Shown here in pieces: positions 58,637 to 64,000 of a DNA stretch of 64,000 nucleotides (its first letter is position 1; each line of letters opens with the position of its first letter). A program made the position numbers and the translations under genes. The notes below the pieces were generated by a model, which worked only from the letters and a program-made list of their open reading frames with translations, ran no database searches and was not told the DNA's origin. The DNA comes from Microbacterium sufflavum (lineage in GTDB: Bacteria > Actinomycetota > Actinomycetes > Actinomycetales > Microbacteriaceae). The DNA lies in assembly GCF_023101165.1 (NCBI RefSeq), contig NZ_CP078076.1, forward strand, positions 3,038,001 through 3,102,000. The letters run 5' to 3'.

Positions 58637-61228
58637 TCAGCCCGCGACGACGATGCTGACGATCTTGGGAGCGCGCACGACGACCTTCACGATCTCGCGG
58701 TCGCCGATCGACCGGATCACGCGCTCATCCGCGCGAGCGAGCGCTTCCAGCTCGGCCTCGCCGATGCGCGCGGGGACCTCGAGCTGAGCCCGCACCTTGC
58801 CGCCCACCTGCACGACGGCCGTCACGGTGTCCTCCACGAGCAGCGCGGGGTCGGCCGAGCGCCACGTGACCAGTCCGACGGACGGTTCGTGCCCGAGCAG
58901 CTCCCACATCTCCTCCGCGGTGTGCGGCGCGATCAGGTCGAGCATCACGGCGATGGTCTCGGCGGCCTCGCGCACCGCGGGGTCGCCCGCACCGCCCGCA
59001 CCGTCGATGGTCTTGCGGGTGACGTTCACCAGCTCCATCAACCGGGCGACCAGCACGTTGAACTTGGTCTGCTCGACCAGGGCCGGAGCCTCCGCGAGCA
59101 GCTTGTGCGTGGCGCGACGCAGGGCCGCGTCTCCCCCGTCGAACACCACGTCGACCGGGCTGGACACCTCGTGCCCGATGCGCAGCGCACGCGAGAGGAA
59201 CTTCTGCGCGCCCGTGGTCGACACGTCCGCCCAGTCCTTGTCGTCCTCCACCGGACCGGCGAAGGCGAGACCCACGCGCAGCGCATCGGCGCCGTGCGCG
59301 TCGAGCTCCTCCTGAAACAGCACCAGGTTGCCCTTGCTCTTCGACATCTTCTGCCCGTCGAGCAGCACCATCCCCTGATTGATCAGGTTCGAGAACGGCT
59401 CGGTGAAGTCGATCAGGCCCATGTCGAACAGGACCTTCGTGATGAAGCGCGCGTAGAGCAGGTGCAGGATCGCGTGCTCGACGCCGCCGATGTAGGAGTC
59501 CACCGGCGCCCAGCGCGACGCCTGGGCGGGGTCGAACGCCACGGTGTCGCTGTTCGGCGAGAGGAAGCGCAGGAAGTACCACGAGCTGTCGACGAACGTG
59601 TCCATCGTGTCGGGGTCGCGCAGCATGGGGTCGCCGGTCTCCGGGTCGGTCGTGCGCACCCAGCTCTCCGCCCCGCCCAGCGGCGAGGTGCCCTTGGGCT
59701 TGAGGTCGAGTCCCTCGACGCTCGGCAGCTTCACGGGCAGCCGGTCCTCGGGCACAGGCACGATGCGGCCGTCGTCGCCGTGCAGCATCGGGATCGGCGT
59801 TCCCCAGAAGCGCTGTCGCGAGATCAGCCAGTCGCGCAGACGGTAGTTCTTCGCCGCACGGCCCGTGCCCGATGCCTCCAGCTGCTCGATCGCGCGGGCG
59901 ATCGCGTTGCGCTTGGACAGCCCGTTCAGCGGACCCGAGTTGATCATGCGGCCGTCGCCCGTGAGCGCGACACCCGTCGATGCGGGGTGCTGCTCGTCGA
60001 GGGCGGCGCCCGTGTCGATCGGGACGCCCTCCTCATCGACCTCGATCACCGGCATGGCCCCCGTGATCGGCGCGGTCGTGTCGACCACGACCTTGACCGG
60101 CAGGTCGAAGGCGCGGGCGAAGTCGAGGTCGCGCTGGTCGTGCGCGGGAACCGCCATCACGGCGCCGTGGCCGTAGTCGGCCAGCACGTAGTCGGCGGCC
60201 CACACCGGCAGCTTCTCGCCGTTCACGGGGTTGATCGCGTAGCGCTCCAGGAACACGCCCGTCTTGGGGCGATCCGTGGACTGCCGATCGATGTCGGACT
60301 CCTTCTGCACCTGCTCCAGATAGTCCTGGAACCGCTGGCGCACCTCGACGGGAGCCTCGGCGGCCAGCTCAGCGGCGAGATCGGAGTCGGGCGCCACCAC
60401 GAAGAACGTCGCACCGTGCAGGGTGTCGGGGCGCGTGGAGAACACCGTCACCGGCTCGTCACGGCCCTCGATGCGGAAGTCCACGTCGGCGCCGACCGAG
60501 CGGCCGATCCAGTTGCGCTGCATCTGCAGCACCTTGTGCGGCCAGAAACCCTCGAGCTGATTCAGGTCGTCGAGCAGCCGATCCGCGTAGTCGGTGATGC
60601 GGAAATACCACTGGGTGAGCTTCTTCTTCACGACCTCGTAGCCGCAGCGCTCGCAGCGACCGTCGACGACCTGCTCGTTCGCCAGCACCGTCTGGTCGTT
60701 CGGGCACCAGTTGACCGGGCTCTTCTTGCGGTACGCCAGGCCGCGCTCGTACATCTTCAGGAACAGCCACTGGTTCCAGCGGTAGTACTCCGGGTCGGAC
60801 GTGTGCAGGACGCGGCTCCAGTCGAACGAGACGCCGTACTGCTCGAAGCCGACCTTCTGCTGCGCGATGTTCTGATAGGTCCACTCGCGCGGGTCCGCGC
60901 CCTGGCGGATCGCCGCGTTCTCGGCGGGCAGGCCGAACGAGTCCCAGCCGATCGGGTTGAGCACGTTGTGCCCGCGGTGACGCCAGAACCGCGCCACGAT
61001 GTCGGAGTAGAGGTAGTTCTCCGCGTGCCCCATGTGCAGGTCGCCCGAGGGGTACGGGAACATCGCCAGGACGTAGCGCCGCGGGCGGGTGTCGCCGTCG
61101 CCGCCGGTGAGGAACGTCTCGTGCTCCGCCCAGTACTTCTGCCACTTGGCCTGGATGGCGTGCGCCGAGGGCATCTCCTCGTCGACGGGAGCGGTGGACA
61201 GGTTCTCGGACAACGAACGCACGACCAA
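58637..61228 (-). CDS. leuS: leucyl-tRNA synthetase
   Basis: Charges tRNA-Leu. 863 residues with the class I HIGH variant HMGH in [14 protein letters not shown], the editing domain ([19 protein letters not shown]) inserted in the Rossmann fold, KMSKS in [11 protein letters not shown] and a C-terminal anticodon-binding domain. The start is uncertain: TTG 61228, GTG 61222 and TTG 61213 (LSENLSTAP, close to the usual MSEN) are all possible and none has a Shine-Dalgarno. 19 nt after pabB. Confidence 0.96.
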   Translation of the reverse strand: MVVRSLSENLSTAPVDEEMPSAHAIQAKWQKYWAEHETFLTGGDGDTRPRRYVLAMFPYPSGDLHMGHAENYLYSDIVARFWRHRGHNVLNPIGWDSFGLPAENAAIRQGADPREWTYQNIAQQKVGFEQYGVSFDWSRVLHTSDPEYYRWNQWLFLKMYERGLAYRKKSPVNWCPNDQTVLANEQVVDGRCERCGYEVVKKKLTQWYFRITDYADRLLDDLNQLEGFWPHKVLQMQRNWIGRSVGADVDFRIEGRDEPVTVFSTRPDTLHGATFFVVAPDSDLAAELAAEAPVEVRQRFQDYLEQVQKESDIDRQSTDRPKTGVFLERYAINPVNGEKLPVWAADYVLADYGHGAVMAVPAHDQRDLDFARAFDLPVKVVVDTTAPITGAMPVIEVDEEGVPIDTGAALDEQHPASTGVALTGDGRMINSGPLNGLSKRNAIARAIEQLEASGTGRAAKNYRLRDWLISRQRFWGTPIPMLHGDDGRIVPVPEDRLPVKLPSVEGLDLKPKGTSPLGGAESWVRTTDPETGDPMLRDPDTMDTFVDSSWYFLRFLSPNSDTVAFDPAQASRWAPVDSYIGGVEHAILHLLYARFITKVLFDMGLIDFTEPFSNLINQGMVLLDGQKMSKSKGNLVLFQEELDAHGADALRVGLAFAGPVEDDKDWADVSTTGAQKFLSRALRIGHEVSSPVDVVFDGGDAALRRATHKLLAEAPALVEQTKFNVLVARLMELVNVTRKTIDGAGGAGDPAVREAAETIAVMLDLIAPHTAEEMWELLGHEPSVGLVTWRSADPALLVEDTVTAVVQVGGKVRAQLEVPARIGEAELEALARADERVIRSIGDREIVKVVVRAPKIVSIVVAG

Positions 61229-61247
61229 TCTGAGGGGAATTGCGGGA

Positions 61248-62558
61248 TCAGTTCAGGATATCGGAACCCCACGGCCAGGGCGGCTCCGCGCCCAGCGCCG
61301 CGAGCGGAGCCCTCGCCTTGGTCGCGACCTCGGCGACCTCGGCCGCCGGCACCGAGCCCCACGTGATCCCGCCGCCCGCTCCGACCACGGCCTCGTCCCC
61401 CGCGATCACGATGCTGCGGATCACCATCGCGAGGTCGACCGCGCCGTCCACGCCCACGTAGCCGAAGCAGCCGGCGTACACCCCCCGGGGGCCGCTCTCC
61501 AGCTCGTGCAGCCGCGTCATCGCCGACAGCTTCGGCGCTCCGGTCATGCTGCCGGCGGGGAACGCAGCCGCGAGCAGCGCGCCGAGCGTGACGCCGTCCG
61601 CCAGGGTGCCGCTCACCGTGCTCACGAGCTGGTGCACGGCCGGGTAGCTCTCCACGACCCACAGCCCGTCGACGCGGATCGTGCCGGGCACGCACACGCG
61701 CGACAGGTCGTTGCGCATGAGATCGACGATCATCACGTTCTCCGCGCGCTCCTTCGGGTCGCCGGCGAGCTCGGCGGCGAGCGCGGCATCCGTGTCGGGG
61801 TCGGTGCTGCGCGGCCGGGTGCCCTTGATCGGCCGGGTGCGCACGACTCCGCCCGCCGCGTGGAGGAACTGCTCCGGACTGGCGCTCAGCAGCGCGCGCC
61901 CGCCGATGCGCACGAACCCCCCGTGGTGCGCGGGGGTCGCCGACCGCAGCCTCCGGTACACCTCGACCGGGTCGTGCGTCCCCGGCACGGTGAAGCGCGT
62001 GGTGAGGCAGAGCTGATACGCGACGCCCGCGCGGATCAGGGCGCGGCACCGCTCGATGAGCTCGGCGTACTCCGCGGGGGTGTGCCGGGCCACGGTGGTC
62101 TCCGGTGCCGGATCCGGTGGCGCGGCAGCGGGGTCGACCGCCGCGGCGAGGAGCTCATCCGCCCAGGGGTCTGCGCCGGTCCCCACGGGGTCGAGCGCCC
62201 ACAGGCGGTGGCGCGCGTGGTCCCAGGCGATCGCGTGGGTCACCCGCATCCAGCCGTCGGGCACCGGGTCGTCCGAGGACACGGGGGCACCGGCGGCCGC
62301 GGCACCGCCCTCGTACGCGCACCAGCCGACCCATCCGCCGAGGAACGGAGGAAGCCCGGGCTCGGGTGCGGGGCCGTCCAGCCGTACATCGTCGGGTCGC
62401 GGCGACGGCACGCCGACCCCCATCAGGCTCCACCCCTCCGCGGCTCCGTCCCCCGCGTCCAGCCAGAACACGTCGCCCGCTCTGGCGGCGAGCGCGCGGA
62501 ACAGCCGCTCGGGGTCGGCCCAGGTCGGCAGGGGTCGGGGGCTCAGGTGCGCGCGCAC
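61248..62558 (-). CDS. pabB: aminodeoxychorismate synthase component I-like (PabB)
   Basis: Chorismate-using enzyme of 436 residues. [12 protein letters not shown] has the Lys that marks PabB (anthranilate synthase has Ala there); [19 protein letters not shown] and [12 protein letters not shown] complete the chorismate-binding site. Makes aminodeoxychorismate for folate with a glutamine amidotransferase not seen here. GTG 62558 lies 6 nt after TAGGCT, divergent from the DedA gene. Confidence 0.92.
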   Translation of the reverse strand: MRAHLSPRPLPTWADPERLFRALAARAGDVFWLDAGDGAAEGWSLMGVGVPSPRPDDVRLDGPAPEPGLPPFLGGWVGWCAYEGGAAAAGAPVSSDDPVPDGWMRVTHAIAWDHARHRLWALDPVGTGADPWADELLAAAVDPAAAPPDPAPETTVARHTPAEYAELIERCRALIRAGVAYQLCLTTRFTVPGTHDPVEVYRRLRSATPAHHGGFVRIGGRALLSASPEQFLHAAGGVVRTRPIKGTRPRSTDPDTDAALAAELAGDPKERAENVMIVDLMRNDLSRVCVPGTIRVDGLWVVESYPAVHQLVSTVSGTLADGVTLGALLAAAFPAGSMTGAPKLSAMTRLHELESGPRGVYAGCFGYVGVDGAVDLAMVIRSIVIAGDEAVVGAGGGITWGSVPAAEVAEVATKARAPLAALGAEPPWPWGSDILN

Positions 62559-62564
62559 CTTCCC

Positions 62565-62594
62565 AGCCTAGGTCCGGGGGCCTGCCGATATTCT
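62565..62594. promoter_or_regulatory. divergent -10 boxes for pabB and the DedA gene (leaderless)
   Basis: TAGGCT on the minus strand (62570-62565) and TATTCT on the plus strand (62589-62594), each followed by 6 nt and a GTG start (62558 and 62601). The two starts are 42 nt apart. Confidence 0.7.
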
Positions 62595-62600
62595 CAGGGG

Positions 62601-63272
62601 GTGGACGACCTCCTGCTCTGGCTCCTCGACACCGTGCAGTCGATCGATCCGGTCACGCGCACGCTGGTCGCCGGGCTCGCGGTCATGCTGGAGACGAGCA
62701 TCCTGATCGGTCTGATCGTGCCGGGCGACACGATCGTGATCATCGCCTCCATGGGCGTCGCGACGCCGTGGGAGGGCGTCGCCATGGGCGCGGCCGTCGT
62801 GATCGGCGCCCTGATCGGCGAGAGCATCGGCTTCTGGCTCGGCCGGTGGCTCGGCCCCCACATCCGCTCATCGTGGCTGGGGCGTCGCATCGGCGAGCAG
62901 AACTGGGTGCGCGCGGAGAACTACCTCGCCCGCCGCGGCGGAATCGCGATCTTCCTCTCCCGCTTCCTTCCCGTGCTGCACTCCCTGGTGCCGCTGACCG
63001 TCGGGATGAGCGAGTACCCGTATCGCCGCTTCCTGGCATGGACGACGCCCGCGTGCATCATCTGGGCGTCCGCCTACGTCAGCGTCACCTCTCTCGCGGC
63101 GGGGAGCTTCCGTGAGCTCGTGGACCGCGTGCACTTCGCTGGCTACATCTTCGTCGGCGTGATCGCGCTCTTCCTGATCCTGGCGTACCTGGGCAAGCGG
63201 CTCCTGCACCGCCTGGAGGCACGGCATCTGGAGGCCCCGGAGGCGGGGGCGGACGCCGACGTGAAAGACTGA
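62601..63272 (+). CDS. DedA family membrane protein
   Basis: A 223-residue SNARE-associated/DedA-family protein. LIPGDTIV-type motif is here LIVPGDTIVIIAS; the conserved GxxxG segment is IGESIGFWLGRWLG and the Arg motif FLSRFLPVLHSLVPLTVG. Related proteins are lipid scramblases or flippases of undecaprenyl phosphate and phospholipids. About five helices, with a polar C-terminal tail. GTG 62601 is set by TATTCT 6 nt upstream. Followed by an App1-like gene 4 nt later. Confidence 0.93.
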   Translation: MDDLLLWLLDTVQSIDPVTRTLVAGLAVMLETSILIGLIVPGDTIVIIASMGVATPWEGVAMGAAVVIGALIGESIGFWLGRWLGPHIRSSWLGRRIGEQNWVRAENYLARRGGIAIFLSRFLPVLHSLVPLTVGMSEYPYRRFLAWTTPACIIWASAYVSVTSLAAGSFRELVDRVHFAGYIFVGVIALFLILAYLGKRLLHRLEARHLEAPEAGADADVKD

Positions 63273-63276
63273 GGCA

Positions 63277-64000
63277 ATGGCTTCCCCACCCCCGGCGCCC
63301 AGGATCCACTGGTTCGCACGGCTCGAGCACCGCCTCCACGTGTGGCGCGAGGGACGAGCGCGCCGACGCGGCCGCAACGCCACCATCCTCCCCTTCCCCG
63401 GCTACGGCGGTCCCGGGTGGGTGCGCGTGCTGGGGCGGGTGCTCATCGTGCCGCCGCAGCGCAGCAACCGGGACGGTGAGCCGGCGAGCATCCGCGGCTG
63501 GCGCAGCTTCGTCGGCATCCCGGTCGGCTTCGCGTCGGTCAGCGTGCACGTGGCCGACAGCACACACCAGGTCGTCGCTGACCGCGGTGGTGTGATCGAT
63601 GCCGTGATCCGCGCCGACCTCGAACCCGGCTGGCAGACGTTCACGATCACGGTCGAGGGGCAGGAGCCGATCGAGGCGCGGGCGTTCATCGTCGCGGAGG
63701 ACACCCGGTTCGGGGTCGTGTCCGACGTGGACGACACGGTCATGGTCACGGCGCTCCCCCGTCCGTTCATCGCCTTCTGGAACTCGTTCGTCGTGGACGA
63801 GCACGCGCGCATCCCGGTCCCCGGCATGGCCGTGCTCCTCGACCAGCTCCTGCGTCAGCACCCCGGCGCCCCCATGGTGTACCTGTCCACGGGCGCCTGG
63901 AACGTCGCGCCGACGCTCTCCCGGTTCCTCGGTCGGCACCTGTTCCCCGCAGGGTCGCTGCTGCTGACCGACTGGGGCCCGACGCACGACCGCTGGTTCC
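63277..64000 (+). CDS. App1-like phosphatase domain protein, 3' end outside window
   Basis: Open from ATG 63277 to the end of the window (241 codons visible). A basic N-terminal part with PFPGYGGPGWVRVLGRVL is followed by a HAD-type catalytic motif VSDVDDTVMVT (Asp150 and Asp152) and YLSTGAWNVAPTL and LTDWGPTHDRW, as in the DUF2183/App1 phosphatidate phosphatase family. Four nt after the DedA stop, so likely one transcript; both could act on membrane lipids. Confidence 0.88.
   Translation, partial: MASPPPAPRIHWFARLEHRLHVWREGRARRRGRNATILPFPGYGGPGWVRVLGRVLIVPPQRSNRDGEPASIRGWRSFVGIPVGFASVSVHVADSTHQVVADRGGVIDAVIRADLEPGWQTFTITVEGQEPIEARAFIVAEDTRFGVVSDVDDTVMVTALPRPFIAFWNSFVVDEHARIPVPGMAVLLDQLLRQHPGAPMVYLSTGAWNVAPTLSRFLGRHLFPAGSLLLTDWGPTHDRWF

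Noticed and set aside
61213..61250. T-box or other riboswitch controlling leuS
   Set aside because: Only 19 nt separate pabB and leuS, too short for a T-box, and no specifier loop or T-box sequence was seen.

Overview
The window is about 70% GC bacterial chromosome with dense genes, many ATGA/GTGA start-stop overlaps and GTG or TTG starts. Gene content (opcA, actinobacterial pentose phosphate operon order, CIRCE-controlled hrcA-dnaJ2, heme A pathway, many TANNNT -10 boxes placed 6 nt before start codons) points to a high-GC Gram-positive actinobacterium, most likely a Microbacteriaceae member close to Microbacterium. No prophage, insertion sequence, CRISPR array or rRNA was seen. This looks like core chromosome with small accessory inserts.

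Layout. 1-2514: end of heme A synthase (ctaA), a small membrane protein and heme O synthase (ctaB). 2758-10862: a six-gene pentose phosphate/glucose-6-phosphate operon tkt-tal-pgi-zwf-opcA-pgl. 10949-14959: a DMT-like transporter divergent from peptide deformylase, a lipoprotein, an amino-acid permease and tRNA-Asn. 15057-20256: an orphan ABC ATPase, then dnaG, dgt and dusB on the minus strand. 20316-26958: glutathione peroxidase, secreted metallophosphoesterase, FrnE-like thioredoxin-fold protein, small P-loop kinase, uppS-recO, a TRIC-like channel and a TetR/VOC pair. 27023-28893: leuA with a leucine-rich leader peptide and attenuator-like hairpin. 28943-32681: lipoprotein, quinone oxidoreductase and a three-gene ECF sigma operon. 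32736-43639: a conserved run (transcribed lepA, DUF1990, hemW, hrcA, dnaJ, rsmE, hinT, phoH, ybeY, corC, era). 43882-52981: an Opp/Dpp-family ABC importer, alpha/beta hydrolase, MFS transporter and GH1 beta-glucosidase. 53203-62558: rpsT, holA, comEC, comEA, a kinase-like protein, leuS and pabB. 62601-64000: a DedA protein and the start of an App1-like phosphatase.

How the genes work together. The first operon makes NADPH and pentoses. The minus-strand run from leuS through comEA-comEC-holA-rpsT-lepA-hemW-hrcA-dnaJ-rsmE-hinT-phoH-ybeY-corC-era-leuA-recO-uppS-dusB-dgt-dnaG is, from general knowledge, a conserved actinobacterial backbone; accessory cassettes sit between its members. The most informative non-coding signals are a repeated leaderless-gene architecture (13 starts exactly 6 nt after a -10-like hexamer), the leuA leader with four consecutive leucine codons, a CIRCE operator, a candidate TetR operator, candidate PHO boxes and several strong terminators.
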